From NCBI GenBank assembly GCA_021229015.1, contig CM037795.1, forward strand, positions 395,648 through 459,647: 64,000 bases of DNA. The letters are read 5' to 3'. Each line of letters starts with the position of its first letter. Within the stretch, counting starts at the first letter, position 1. The DNA comes from Solen grandis. Its lineage: Eukaryota; Mollusca; Bivalvia; Adapedonta; Solenidae. This document shows positions 23,781 through 37,809 of the stretch, piece by piece. Below the pieces are notes generated by a model that did not search any database, had not been told where the DNA came from, and saw nothing but the letters and a program-made list of their open reading frames with translations. The position numbers were made by a program, and so were the translations under genes.

Positions 23781-24789
23781 TGGCTGATATTGGAGTGATA
23801 GATCCATATTTTAGGCCCTTTTATAAGATATTTCTTGTCAGAAACTACAAGGTCTTGAGCTTAGATATTTGGTAACGATTAAGCAAAACTCTACAACGCA
23901 GGCATGCTGAGATTAAGCGATAGTGTTGAAAAATCAATTTTGTGTCAAAAGCAAATATTTACGGGACACAATAATTGTCTGTGGCATAAAATCACAAAAT
24001 AATTAATTTCTTTATGATGTTGCATAGCTATCACTTGACCATGCGGAGGAATATAGTTTGTTTTGATGCAAAGATATACAGGTTTCGGTAATTTTATAGT
24101 GTAACAAATAACCCAAGGAGGTACCTGAGGTCGATAACTTGATGTGATTATTAGTATCGGACTATAGGTGATTGTACACCATAAACTGGCCGAAACCTGC
24201 ATATTTACTATCCATAATTAATTACGAGCCACCCACTGACCTTCGCAGCAATACTTCAGTCTATAGATAGAGACTTATCGTCACGTTCTGAGTACAAATT
24301 AGAGTGCTGCTAGCGCTGAGAGAACAGGGTTATCGTATTTCTTTTGTTAATCAAAGTTAATTTAATAAACGCAGATCGAATTTTCAAGCGATACCAATAA
24401 AACCAATGTTATACACCCGCTTTAACATTGCGTTAACAAGGTCGTTACAAGAAAAGATGAACACACCATTTGTTTCAATGAACTGCTAACGATTAGCACA
24501 TCTCCTTTCTAACTCTCCCTATTTCTCTTGCCTACAGTTTATAAGACTTATATCGATATACATATCAAAATCAAAAAGAAGTAAATCTAAAACGGAAATC
24601 TTTTATTATTTTATTTAAGTTTGGTATCTGGAAAATTAAGTTACCCAGCAGATCTGCAGCTCGCCAAACCCTCTTTCACTTGAGACACACACAACTTCAG
24701 TGCCTTCAGCGCTTTGATTATCTTTATATTATACATGTTGTTATACATTAATATCGCTGGCACAATAGTCTGTAGATACAACTTTGCCA

Positions 24790-25160
24790 AATTTGCTAAC
24801 GAAATGTGCATTTAAGGACGATGGTATGTAAAACAGTGTTGGCACATACACTGTTATTTATCTAGTGGTATTTTTAAGAAAAATGCTTCTCTCTCAATAA
24901 GTGATAACTTATCAAACTCGAGCTTTATTTATGAGAGATAAAATGAATAGGTTACCATTTAGAATTCCAGGAATAACACTAACACTATGGATCATATTCA
25001 TGAGATAATACAGCGCCTTTTGTTATTACAGACGCGTCTGTATATAATTTATATTCTTTTGTCTGGTCTGGGAATCCTAACAAGGGAATTATAATCATCC
25101 ATTCTTTAAACTTTTCAAAGACATTTTGACAATCGGTAGTCTATTTAAATCCTGCATATT
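24790..25160 (-). mobile_element. Degenerate Ty3/gypsy RNase H fragment
   Basis: On the minus strand a broken frame contains PLLGFPDQTKEYKLYTDASV and GAVLSHEYD, the connection/RNase H start of LTR-retrotransposon polymerases ('.L.TDAS..G.GAVL'). EREAFFL follows after stops. Dead remnant; no LTRs seen. Confidence 0.7.
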
Positions 25161-25740
25161 TCCCTGTCAGCGCTATTAATGGTTCAGCAATGTTCGATGA
25201 GTTGATAAGTATGTGCCTTTAAAAGCCATACGTACCTTATCCAATCGCGTTTGTAACCCTTTTTATTCAAAATGAAGACTTTAATAACTAGTTTCGTCTT
25301 CAGTAAAACCGCATTACTTAGAATTAATCTATGGCTGGGTTCCCTTCACTTATGAAAGACAATTTCAATATATTTTCAATGGACTAAAAATGATGATGTC
25401 ATCTACAGTAGCAAACGTCTCACAGCCTCAAAACACTGTATTCACCAAGTATTGACATTTTACTGGGCACATAGTTGCACCAGAAGGAGCCACTTTGAAC
25501 AAAATAATCACTACACATGATCGCGAGTTTCTCTTTAGAATTTGCATCAACGTGTACTGTAACTTGTCAAAATCCTGATTTCATAACCAGTTAAGTAAAA
25601 TAACTGGAACCATCTCACAATGGTAAAATCGTCTATACGGGGTAACGGCCACGCTTTACTTTTTATTGTAACACGGTTTTCAAAAATCTACGAAAAAACG
25701 GCATGTCTGCTTTCTAACTAACAACATAGAAACTAGGCGG

Positions 25741-25960
25741 TTACATTGAGTCAGTTTCAAGCATTCCTTCAACTGTCTACCCCACCCAAGGAACTGGATG
25801 GTTATATTGAGTCAGTTTCAAGCATTCCGTCAAATGTCTACCTCATGATTGTGTTTATAAAGTATCACTAACACAATGAGAAATGACCCAACGGAACTGG
25901 ATGGTTATATTGAGTCAGTTTCAAGCATTCCGTCAGCTGTCTACCTCATGTATGGAACAG
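25741..25960 (+). repeat. About 103-bp minisatellite at inner end of left arm
   Basis: Two to three units contain 'attgagtcagtttcaagcat' and 'ctacctcatga'. The same array, inverted and with more units, begins contig 2 at 27543. The inverted-repeat match ends here. Confidence 0.85.
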
Positions 25961-27442
25961 AATTCGGGCAAAAAATACATTTTGCCTTTTGACATGTTTA
26001 TTGCTTCATTTGTCTAAGTGACTAGCATCATTTTGACAATACGGTGTAATCGTCGTCTGCGTTATTTGTTGTTGTTTTCTTACATTAAACATTCATTATT
26101 CATTCACATCATAATTAACTACTGAAAATACATCTGCATTTATTTCCATTTCATCACCGTATAGCACTGTGTATAGCTGGACAGTCCAGTTTCGTATTAA
26201 AATGGAATTTATTTCGTCGGTTTAACGAATCGATGAATGACACGTGTAGCTAAGCAAAATAACACATGTACGCAAGCAGAATGACAAATGTCAAAATGTG
26301 CACCTAGCATCATGACGTTGGAGGGCGCTCTGCCGGTTTGACTTGGAGCGAGTTCAGTTTAGCTACTAGAGTTAACTAGAGTTACCAGAGTTGCAAATAA
26401 AACGTGCGGGGTTTTACCATACGAACTCTGTAGGGTTACGCGAGTTCAACCCAGTGAGGTAGGTGGGTAGACTAGAAAGCAATATGGCGGACGGAAAGCG
26501 TCTAGGCAAATTTATAGAAATTTATAAATATCTATGATATCCTGTCTTTAAATAAGCATGTAAGCTTGCAGCTACTTTATTAAAGCCCAAGCTCGAAAAA
26601 AGTCATAAATAAAAGATCTATTGTTTTAATCATATGTCTATTTACATATAAAGTCACAAGGGGTAAGCCTCATACGTTCAGTTGATTGCTAACTAGAGTA
26701 TATTTATTACGTCATCAATACGAGTTTACTCGAGTAGTGTGTGTTTGTTGGGTTTAACGTCCCACCGACAGTATTTTTAAGTCATTTGGAGACGATGTTT
26801 ACTTGAAATAGATATAGTGTTGCCACATTGCAGTATCACGCCGTGGACATGTGGCATTATACCACACCCAGTCACATTATCTTGACACCGGGCCAGCCAG
26901 TCCTGCATCTACCCTTAAATGGTGAGCGCCAAGCAAGGGAGCTTTAACAGTACCTTTTTTTTTTTTTGCGACTTTGGTATGTTGCGACCAGGGATTGAAC
27001 CCACGACCTCCCGCACCCGAGGCGGACGCTCTATAACTCGAGTAGAACTGTAGTTGGTCACATGAACTCGCTGTCGGTAGTTCGGAGTAGTATATACAGA
27101 AATTTCGTCCTCCACAGAAAAGGTGGCGTGCCTATAATAAGTCACTTTATACTACTGTTCGGGAAGAATCGGCAAAATGAAGTACGAAACTGTGGCTGTT
27201 TCCAAATTCGAAAAAGTTATTTCTTTTAAACAAATTGTTAGAAATTGAAAGTAGATCCACTGCTTAAAGACCTAATTGCATTTTACATAATACTTTCCAT
27301 TGCTTTTCTAAGTGCAGGCCAAACAGTTCAGATATTAATTTGAGCTGAGGCTTACAAAGGTTAATATTTAAAAATAATGAACGTCACGCAAAATTTTATA
27401 TACGAGCACATCTCTTCGATCTACATACTGTTCGTAGTTTCG
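25961..27442. other. Unique end of contig 1
   Basis: This stretch has no counterpart in the other arm. Except for the SINE at 26741-27050, no gene or repeat is recognised. It ends at the gap. Confidence 0.6.
26741..27050 (-). mobile_element. tRNA-derived SINE, minus strand
   Basis: In reverse complement, a tRNA-like head with box B gggttcaatccc (near 27000) leads into the same body as the element at 235-536 (gcgtgatactgcaatgtgg) and ends 'gttaaacccaacaaacacac'. The head is well preserved. Confidence 0.75.
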
Positions 27443-27542
27443 NNNNNNNNNNNNNNNNNNNNNNNNNNNNNNNNNNNNNNNNNNNNNNNNNNNNNNNNNN
27501 NNNNNNNNNNNNNNNNNNNNNNNNNNNNNNNNNNNNNNNNNN
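27443..27542. other. Assembly gap (100 N)
   Basis: Exactly 100 N, the usual placeholder for a scaffold join of unknown size. A 74-codon ORF drawn through it is meaningless. Confidence 0.99.
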
Positions 27543-28025
27543 GGTCATTTCTCACTGTGTTAGTCATACCTTATAGACACAGTCATGAGGTAGACAGTTG
27601 ACGGAATGCTAGAAACTGACTCAATATAACCGTCCAGTTCCGTTGAGTCATTTCTCACTGTGTTAGTCGTACTTTATAGACACAGTCATGAGGTAGACAG
27701 TTGACGGAATGCTTGAAACTGACTCAATGTAACCGTCCAGTTCCGTTGGGTCATTTCTCACTGTGTTAGTCATACTTTTAGACAGTTGACGGAATGCTTG
27801 AAACTGACTCAATATAACCATCCAGTTCCGTTGGGTCATTTCTCATTGTGTTAGTCATACTTTATAGACACAATCATGAGGTAGACATTTGACGGAATGC
27901 TTGAAACTGACTCAATATAACCGTCCAGTTCTGCTGGGTCATTTCTCATTGTGTTAGTCATACCTTATAGACACAGTCATGAGGTAGACAGTTGAAGGAA
28001 TGCTTGAAACTGACTCAATGTAACC
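27543..28025 (-). repeat. About 100-bp minisatellite at start of contig 2
   Basis: Four to five units contain 'atgcttgaaactgactcaat' and 'tcatgaggtagaca', inverted relative to 25741-25960. Contig 2 begins inside it. Unit length varies because of a deletion near 27778. Confidence 0.88.
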
Positions 28026-28619
28026 GCCTAGTTTCCATGTTGTTAGTTAGAAAGCAGACATGCCGTTTTCTTCGTAGATTTTTGAAAACCGTGTTACAAT
28101 AAAAAGTAAAGCGTGGCCGTTACCCCGTATAGACGATTTTACCATTGTGAGATGGTTCCAGTTATTTTACTTAACTGGTTATGAAATCAGGATTTTGACA
28201 AGTTACAGTACACGTTGATGCAAATTCTAAAGAGAAACTCGCGGTCATGTGTAGTGATTATTTTGTTCAAAGTGGCTCCTTCTGGTGCAACTATGTGCCC
28301 AGTAAAATGTCAATACTTGGTGAATACAGTGTTTTGAGGCTGTGAGACGTTTGCTACTGTAGATGACATCATCATTTTTAGTCCATTGAAATATATTGAA
28401 ATTGTCTTTCATAAGTGAAGGGAACCCAGCCATAGATTAATTCTAAGTAATGCGGTTTTACTGAAGACGAAACTAGTTATTAAAGTCTTCATTTTGAATA
28501 AAAAGGGTTACAAACGCGATTGGATAAGGTACGTATGGCTTTTAAAGGCACATAATTATCAACTCATCGAACATTGCTGAACCATTAATAGCGCTGACAG
28601 GGAAATATGCAGGATTTAA

Positions 28620-29030
28620 ATAGACTACCGATTGTCAAAATGTCTTTGAAAAGTTTAAAGAATGGATGATTATAATTCCCTTGTTAGGATTCCCAGACCA
28701 GACAAAAGAATATAAATTATATACAGACGCGTCTGTAATAACAAAAGGCGCTGTATTATCTCATGAATATGATCCATAGTGTTAGTGTTATTCCTGGAAT
28801 TCTAAATGGTAACCTATTCAATTTATCTCTCATAAATAAAGCTCGAGTTTGATAAGTTATCACTTATTGAGAGAGAAGCATTTTTCTTAAAAATACGCAC
28901 TAGATAAATAACAGTGTATGTGCCAACACTGTTTTACATACCATCGTCCTTAAATGCACATTTCGTTAGCAAATTTGGCAAAGTTGTATCTACAGACTAT
29001 TGTGCCAGCGATATTAATGTATAACAACAT
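28620..29030 (+). mobile_element. Degenerate Ty3/gypsy RNase H fragment, right arm
   Basis: Mirror copy of 24790-25160, encoding FPDQTKEYKLYTDASV and GAVLSHEYD before stops. It differs from the left copy by a few SNPs. Confidence 0.7.
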
Positions 29031-30059
29031 GTATAATATAAAGATAATCAAAGCGCTGAAGGCACTGAAGTTGTGTGTGTCTCAAGTGAAAGAGGGTTTG
29101 GCGAGCTGCAGATCTGCTGGGTAACTTAATTTTCCAGATACCAAACTTAAATAAAATAATAAAAGATTTCCGTTTTAGATTTACTTCTTTTTGATTTTGA
29201 TATGTATATCGATATAAGTCTTATAAACTGTAGGCAAGAGAAATAGGGAGAGTTAGAAAGGAGATGTGCTAATCGTTAGCAGTTCATTGAAACAAATTGT
29301 GTGTTCATCTTTTCTTGTAACGACCTTGTTAACGCAAGGTTAAAGCGGGTGTATAACATTGGTTTTATTGGTATCGCTTGAAAATTCGATCTGCGTTTAT
29401 TAAATTAACTTTGATTAACAAAAGAAATACGATAATCCTGTTCTCTCAGCGCTAGCAGCACTCTAATTTGTACTCAGAACGTGACGATAAGTCTCTATCT
29501 ATAGACTGAAGTATTGCTGCGAAGGTCAGTGGGTAGCTCGTAATTAATTATGGATAGTAAATATGCAGGTTTCGGCCAGTTTATGGTGTACAATCACCTA
29601 TAGTCCGATACTAATAATCACATCAAGTTATCGACCTCAGGTACCTCCTTGGGTTATTTGTTACACTATTAAATTACCGAAACCTGTATATCTTTGCATC
29701 AAAACAAACTATATTCCTCCGCATGGTCAAGTGATAGCTATGCAACATCATAAAGAAATTAATTATTTTGTGATTTTATGCCACAGACAATTATTGTGTC
29801 CCGTAAATATTTGCTTTTGACATAAAATTGATTTTTCAACACTATCGCTTAATCTCAGCATGCCTGCGTTGTAGAGTTTTGCTTAATCGTTACCAAATAT
29901 CTAAGCTCAAGACCTTGTAGTTTCTGACAAGAAATATCTTAAAAAAGGGCCTAAAATATGGATCTATCACTCCAATATCAGCCAAAATCAAACACCACCG
30001 AGTTACTGTTACCATTAACAGTATGGCTGCAGAAGCTAGAATGTAAAAAAGTAAAATCT

Positions 30060-30480
30060 GTTTTTTTCTTTTTTAATTAACTCCTGTCCGAATCGGCCGA
30101 TATTATTCATATCGAACTTAGCCGAGAAATAATGACCAAAGCACTGTCAGAAAAGTTGAAGAAGATAACTTATGAAATGAAGATGCAAGGGTGTTAACAA
30201 AGTGAAATATTGCATTTTTATATCAAAATGGTCATAACTCCTGACCTAATTGGCTGATATCAGTCAAAATCAAACTTGACCGGGAGATTATGGCTATAAA
30301 CATAAAGTTTGAATAAAAGATCACTGCATAAGAATAAAAGATGTTTGAGAAAAAACAAATTAACACCGAAACTTTTGGCTATAAACAATGTCCTGAAGTT
30401 TGAAGATGGTTGCTTTAAAAATGAAGATATTAGTGTAAACAAACTGTGGACGACGGACATCAACGATCCAAATAACTCAC
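30060..30480 (+). repeat. About 160-bp repeat, right-arm copy
   Basis: Mirror of 23290-23780. It contains 'cataactcctgacctaattg' and ends near 'aaacaaactgtggacgacgg', as the 49291-49540 copy does. Confidence 0.7.
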
Positions 30481-31789
30481 TCTGAGCCTATAGGACCTGT
30501 AGAGAGGCCAATATTTATCAATAAGTAAATTAACATGCAACAAGATTACTGACGGGACGAGCAGACCTCTACCTTAATCGATAAATTAAGAAATGGCGAG
30601 GAGGTCAACGCTCTCCAAGATCTTGAACTTTTCTGAGTTACTAACACTAACTATCCTTTTTGATTGCTGAATGCACTTTTTAAAACTTGAATATACTCAT
30701 CACAAAGGTTAGTGTTTTTTTCATCGTTGACATCGTTCACTACAATCATGTATTCTGTCGGTAACTATGGGTACACGTGGAAAGCAGGATACTGACGGAA
30801 ACCCTACAGCTGAAGCTGAGCGAGACATGCTGAAATCTTGAATCACTTATTGACAGTTGTGCTAAGAAAGAGGAAGTCATATACAACGTTCTAAAGAACT
30901 TCTATGAAATTCACTCAAGCAGTACATAAAAAAGAAAAACAAATCTAAGAATATGTAACCTTGAGCTCATTGTTTATATGGCTGATAAAGTTGTTGGACT
31001 GCTTAACCGCAAGGCTTCTATAACTCCATCTGATAGTAAAGATAAGGGCACTTCACTCGATGTTATTCTTGAGAATGCTCAGTTCATTGTGTTGAAAGGT
31101 GATATTTGTTCCTGCCACGCTCGGGAGGAGCAGATCATTGTTCGTTTCATGTCTCAGGTGATGTGCGGCGTACGTATATTATCACAAGCGTGAAATGAAG
31201 TTCTCACCTGTACATGGTTTTATATACATACAGTGGTCTCGCGATTACTCGAGGTCATACTGGATCGGCCAAAAAACTCGAAGAATCGCCTGTTTCGATG
31301 AATCATTCAGACGTCAAATTTTATTGCTGACGTTTGTTGATACCTAATACGTTGTGTTTGTTATGTTTAGCCTTTAATTGATGATATTTTTAACATAAAA
31401 TATGTTTTGCCATTAAAAAAATACGTCGGGCATACTTATTAGCCTTTTTGTGAGAATTAAGTCAAAATAAGTTTTTATTTACCGATCATTTGATTGACAT
31501 ATCTTGTTTTAGTTTCGTATAAGGCGGCGATAGTTATTTTTACATATTTGGGATAAACATCGACTATTATACTGTGGTTGGTTTGATCGTTTGAGCTCTC
31601 ATCTCTCTCTTTTTCTTTCTACCTTTCTCATGAAGGAACAAAATCGGTATCTTTAATTAAGGACAATTTATTAAACAGGAGGACCCGTCACCGTTTGCTA
31701 CATGATCAGTAGGTGCGAAAATACGTTTAACACGACCGTGTTGATATTACGGTTCGTCTTCTTATCTTTCTAGATTTGACGATGTTTCA

Positions 31790-32320
31790 CACATCGTGAG
31801 CAAATACAAAGTCGTCTCGGTCAAGGTGTTAATCACAGCGACAGGTGGTCATGAGACCTGGTTGCCAAGGACATACATGTCAAGACTGTGCGGATTTTGT
31901 TTAGCCTATGTTATAGAAAATGAAGTTCATTACCTATTGGAATGCAGCAACTTAAATGAGATAAGGAGAGAAATATTAATAAAATTAAACATTACTCCAT
32001 CAGTATCAATAGTTGATAAAATAATAAAAATACTGACAGATTATCCCAGGAAATCGGCCAATCTTATCGTCAGATCGTACTTCTTATGGAGATCATTAAT
32101 GTATAATTGATCTTGCAACGTGTTTATTAATTATTCAACATGCCATTTTACACTTAAATTGTTGACCGCATAATTATGTACTTAATAATTTTAGTATTCA
32201 GTTTTCTTTGGTTGCATATTGGACCACTGGGCCGGGTACTATACTTAAAATTTGTAAATTATGTTTTGTATTATTTGATTGTATGTAACAATAATAAAAT
32301 ACTTACTTACTTACAGGTAG
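31790..32320 (+). mobile_element. LINE 3' end, right arm
   Basis: Mirror of 21450-21970. The 104-codon ORF (31796-32110) differs by conservative changes (F to Y twice, R to I), and the ACTT tail is present. Confidence 0.75.
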
Positions 32321-32639
32321 ACTTGATGGAATTACTAGGATAGAATATACTTTCTAGGGACCAAAGAAGGAGGGCAAGTTCAAATCAGTAGTTTTAGATA
32401 TTCCTGGGATTGAGCGGTGCTTTGTTAGGGACATTAACATCCATTGCATCCACGTACAAGAGGGATCAACCAGCTCAAAGTGGTTTTGAACCCTGATATG
32501 TTTGACAAGCTATAATGCGAACTTTGAATATTGGTGTAAAATGTTTGACTGGAGGATAACCCGAATTCCCATTTATAAACACCTCAGAAAAAACATAATC
32601 GTTAAAACAACTTTTTTACCCGGCTGACCCAATTTGTAT

Positions 32640-33204
32640 ACCCTGCTAAATAGTCATCAACAGCTAATTTATATGATTTAATAACGTATATATATAAGAA
32701 TCTTTCTAACTCACCGTATATTGCAGAAATGCAAGAATTTAAAGACTTTAAAAAAAAAATAATGTTAAACTAATTCTTTGGACTTTCTAAAACCATATAT
32801 TTCACGTGAGTAGTTTAAAATTGCCCCGAAAAATGAATCAAACAATTGACCTGATACTGAACCTTTAACTTTAATGGTATGTTTTTACAGATGTACAATA
32901 AGATATGAAACGCTTAGAGCGACGTACCAACCAAATACTCGTTATACATAGTAAAACTACCATTGTAAGACAATAAAGTACCTAAATAATTAAAGTGGTC
33001 CACTACTTCAACATTTAATCCATTATAAGACCATATTTTGTCCGTTTTTAATCCTCCCCTTTTCCTGAATACCATATTTTTTGTTTTCGCTGCGCTTACC
33101 TCAATACCCCATCTGTTACAGTACATTTGTAATCCTAGGCTATACATCGAGATTATGCTGCAAATCTTCTGGAGTTTTACCCAGTATAGCCATAGCGTCG
33201 GCAA
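32640..33204 (-). mobile_element. LINE RT fragment, right arm
   Basis: Mirror of 20534-21100. The first ORF (32914-33204) is identical in protein to its partner. The second is disrupted: about 30 bases near 32740 are replaced by an A-rich stretch, removing the segment that encodes LKFCKRI. Confidence 0.72.
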
Positions 33205-33619
33205 AAAGCTAAATAATCAAAAGTATATCATCAATTAATAAACCACTGATTATATTATCCAGTAAAATAATTCTAAGTATAGTTCTAGGAATAGTGATAC
33301 TAAAACTTCAGGTTTACCTTTGCATGTAAGCTTACCTTTTCTATGAAGATGACTTCACATCATCATGAAACTTGATACAAATGAACATCATTGTGTATTT
33401 TATCTATGAAAAATTTACATATGAAGAATGCAATAATTTTTTTGTGATTAATAAGAAAAAAATATGTCAAAACTATAGCACGCATGATGTAAAGAAAAAA
33501 CAAACGTTCAATATTATAAATTAACAAACTATAGCTCGCGCCGACTACTTTTTGGAAATTAAGCACAATGCTGTTGAAAAAAAAATCGTTTGGATAAGAT
33601 AAATAGAGAGGTTAATAGG

Positions 33620-34180
33620 CAGACGACTGCTATTGAGCTTTTTGTTTTACTTATGACCTGCAATTTATAGTGTCACCATAAAATTGCCCGAACTCAATAA
33701 ATAATCCGACTTCTATTTTTGTTGATCGGCCGACTACTCTGGTATGTAATCACGGTCAGATTATCGAGAGACCATATGATGCGTTATTTTAGCTGAAAGT
33801 CATCTTGAATTATTTGCAACGCATGATTTTTGAGAATTATGGAATTTTAAAGTAAATGTTGCCAAAGCCAAAATTGTTTTGTTTAATAAGTGCTAACTAA
33901 ATCAGCCTAATTCCTCAATCTCGTAAATTGAATTTACCTATTTCTTTACAACGTAGCTTGTTTGACTAACTGGTTTTACCAATGATATTGTGTGGTTCGG
34001 ATGTATGGGGATTTGAAAATCTTAATTAAATTCAAAGTAATGTGATTAAATCTCCTGATAATAAAATCTGTAACATTCTCTATAAAACTGTCCATAATTT
34101 GCATATTTTATGCCGTATGGACCGTGTAGAAACTGAGCTACAGTTTTGTATGAGCAAACACAGCAGGCATATAAATAACG
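33620..34180 (+). mobile_element. Degenerate LINE RT fragment, right arm
   Basis: Mirror of 19550-20110, with ILCGSDVWGFENL readable at about 33985. Confidence 0.55.
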
Positions 34181-37100
34181 TTAAGGTAGTGGATCCCTAA
34201 TGCAGGAATTTTGGAACTCAGGTTTCTTTAGCGTTTTGTGTTTTTTATATTTAAAAAGCATTTTGTGCGATATAACAAATTTCTAAACACATATTCTATT
34301 TTTTTTTATATATATTCCGGATGTTTTTATATGAACAATGAACTTAATATGTATTGTTAACACAAAATATGCATATATTGATATACTGTATTATTGGCCA
34401 GAGACCTTATATTACAATAAACCCTATGTTATATTAGAAAGCAGTCTGCGGGATATAATCAGTCTGTAACAGTTCTAGTTATTTTCCTCTTCTATCAATT
34501 GTAAACAAGGTCGGACGTAAGCGATGAAAAAAATCGACATAGCTCGTGGTCTCCTCCGAAAATTACAAAGTACTTGCCTAAAGTCAACCATCACACATGC
34601 TGAACCGACAGACACCCAACAATTTCAAATAAAAGTACACTTTTAACATTCCTCTGCCCCCTCAGACAGTACGTTGCTTCAAAGGAAAAACCTAAAGTAA
34701 CTCAGGGACTTATTGAATTTCGTTTGGAAACAATAAAAAAATGTCTGAGCTGCAGAGGATTTCGGATTTTTATTACATTAGTTCCTACCGTGAGAAAAGG
34801 GACTTTCTCTAGACAACGATCAATACTAGTCTGGAACACTTGGCTTGTCTTTGTTTTTACTTCTGAAAATGTAAGCGTTGACTTCTAATGTTTGCTTAAA
34901 AACGATCAGATTACTTTTTGAAAACAAAAATCAGTCGTCTGCCATCAATAAAACTTATTACTGTTTGGGTTAAGAAGTATAACGTAGACTTCGCCGTTGT
35001 AGGCTCAAGTCTCGGTTTAGTCTCTTGCTCTTGGAGTACATGTGAAGAGAAGAACCGTTTGGCTTGTGGTAGGAAAGAGGGTCAATAATGGATACAAAGT
35101 ATATGACTGAAATATTGTCGCAACGATATTAGCTTCAAAACAAAATCATAAAAAAATACTGTTTTAAAAATGGGTCGCTGATCTGTTACTCAGTGATTCT
35201 ACTTGAACACACATTTGCTTCTGATTCCTTATCTACTGGAAGGAAGTGTCCAGTATACATATCAGATATCCTGCCATGTACGTTCTGGGAGCAAAGGAAG
35301 CTTCATAAATAATATAAACAACTCAAACTGATTCGATGAGTGAACTTCATTTTTAACTCCATTATTCCATTCAAGTATATATCATACAGCAATTTTCTGT
35401 CTGGATGTTACAAGGTTTTTGATCGGAAACCAAACAGCAGAAGTTGTTTCTGTGACATTCACCAACAAGAGATAGGTTTCAAAATCAGAAACACTTAGAT
35501 AACCCGAATGTTTCCCATACAGCTGATGCAGATGTACTGGCATATTTATAGGACATAAGGAAAGAGGTCACAAATGATCTGAAATCTATCAGTAGAAAAA
35601 GTTGACGTTGTAACTAATTTTCTGAGTGTGGAAAGTAAGAAAATGAACAGCTAATTAATATACAAAATTTAAAGGTCAGCTACAAGAATTTCATTTTCGT
35701 TATTATCTGTTAGAATATATAAGTGTAAGACCTACTGTGCCAAAAATATGTTGAAAATATTTAACATCGATTGACTTCTCTCCCTTCGTTGTGACGTCAT
35801 TAATAGAGCCAACTCTGCCAGCACTATATATAGTATTGAATAATTCACTACTATTTGTCACTACGGAACAATCAATGAAGATTATGACTTGGGGCACAGT
35901 CATGAGAAACAGTGTTAGTCTTGAGGTAGATGCAGCAGTATTAGGGTATTCCCGCTTTACTGGCCATATTTCATACTGGATAGTAATATTTCAATGACTC
36001 TTTGTCACTTTAAAGACATCTAAAATAAAAATAAAAGTTTCATCGATTTTTTTAAAAGTTTTGTTAGATTTTGGGAGATAATCCATATTTATTTAAATTT
36101 TCAGACTGAGGTAATCAAAAGATCTTTAGTCACCATATATATTGTCAATATCCCAATTGAGTTTATAAAGTTTGACATCTAGTTATACTGAAATTGATGG
36201 CTATTGGGTAGGAAACCTTATATTTGCATTAGAAGTTGACCATCGCCAACAACTCTTTAAAGATGTTAAGCCTGTGACTAGATTTGAGTGATCTGTTAGA
36301 CCATTCCATAGCTGGTAGGTCTAGGGAAGAAAGAGTTGAGATGATACTGTGTGCGAGACTGAGATAGGAGGGATTTAGATTTCTAGTGGGAACCAGGTCA
36401 TTGTGGTTTACAAAGACTAGTTGGTGTTGAATGTTATATAGGCATTTTATTGAGTTTTGGGCCATTCATTATTGTAATTCATTTAACATAAAGATGACGC
36501 TACTCGTGAAGTCATGATTGTTTCAGTAGTTCTCTGTACACTGTCAACTGTATGGACAATATGTGTCTGTCAGGAGTGTCAGATAATTGAGCAGTATTCT
36601 GTCTGGGCTGTAAGATATTAAGCAGCTTGCTGGACCTTTTATGTCACTGCTGATTCTTCAGTTTTGAGTGTGGGGCTACACATCGTGTAAGGGAAGATAA
36701 CAAGATGTAACTAATTTCAAGCTAAATCTACGATTAAAACGGAGGATTTAGGGGGAAAGTTATAGGACAATTGAATGCTTTATTTTTCTATGAAAAATAG
36801 TATTATGTTTTCTTTATGGTCGCTTTAATTATACCGAATACTGATTGGCGAGGGGGGGGGGTATCATTATGAAAAAAAAATCTTATCAAAAGAAATGTAA
36901 GTGACTTTTAAAGGCTTGTTGCATACCTTCGTATTTAAAATCCCTCTTATTGTTCCTCTATAATCCTGAATCTGCTATGATTTTCCACTAACTAGTATAT
37001 CTCTTCATTAACCAGATTTCTAAATCCCTTACATACCTACTGCCGAGAATTTGTTTGTTTCATATGATTATGCAATTGCTATTCCCTGATTGGAGTAATA

Positions 37101-37809
37101 GTAACACCAAGTAGTAAAAGGTTACATGATCCCGGGAGGTAGGAGAGGGTACCCAGTGGATGCGCGTGACTGGTACTTGCCATTGAGATTTATGGCGCTG
37201 GGTGTGACATATTGTCTATTTTCAAGACAATAGCCAATCACTTGAAGATGTGAACTTTGGCTTACAGACGGTCCGGTCCATCAACAGATGTAATAGGTCT
37301 ACGGGTCAATCCTCTTGTTGGCACTTACACGAATTTAATTATTATGCAGCTTAAATGAAAAAGAGAAAGTCATAATGCGCATGTTTTATTTGGGCAAAGT
37401 TTAGTCATGTTCGGGAAATTATTTGTTCAACAAAATATTATATGTATAGGTATGTTTTTGTTTTTACTTAACTATAATTCAATTCAAATCAACTTTGTGA
37501 TAAAGATCAAAGATAAAGTTATATTAGAGACATATAATGCATATATCGAAACCTGTGATAGCATGTCATCAAATTTGTTACGTTGAACTATACAACTAAC
37601 AGCATGAAAGAAAAATAATGCATCTTAAAGTTCTTTATAAACAAGAAAAAATAGCAATTCTGTAATATATGTGTAAGTATTTTTGTTTAATTGTAAGAAA
37701 ATAACATACTATTAACAAATGCAGCATTACCAATTCCCAATCACGCTCGAATGTTGCCATTTCTTTTTTTTTAATGCAAACTATATAAATCTTGAATTGT
37801 TTAGTTAAT
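34181..37809. other. Unassigned stretch, right arm
   Basis: Mirror of 15906-19550; no gene recognised. It lacks a stretch of about 25 bases found near 18755-18780 on the left. Confidence 0.45.

Larger units (their letters stand above)
5172..25960 (+). repeat. Left arm of a roughly 44-kb inverted repeat
   Basis: This stretch matches the reverse complement of 27543-49190 almost end to end. Examples of paired positions are 15723/37991, 20172/33566 and 22575/31193. Differences are scattered SNPs, 1-2 bp indels, and larger indels at the Harbinger element, the Polinton terminal repeats, a 30-bp substituted block near 21000/32740, and one near 18770/34960. The outer boundary inside the 43-bp array is approximate, because tandem units cannot be paired uniquely. 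Confidence 0.93.

Noticed and set aside
23945..24202. 85-codon ORF repeated at 29563-29820
   Set aside because: It is duplicated only because it lies in both arms. The composition looks non-coding and no domain is seen.
27377..27601. ORF across the N gap
   Set aside because: The reading frame passes through 100 N of unknown real length. The same applies to the ORFs at 48856-49386 and 48891-49301.
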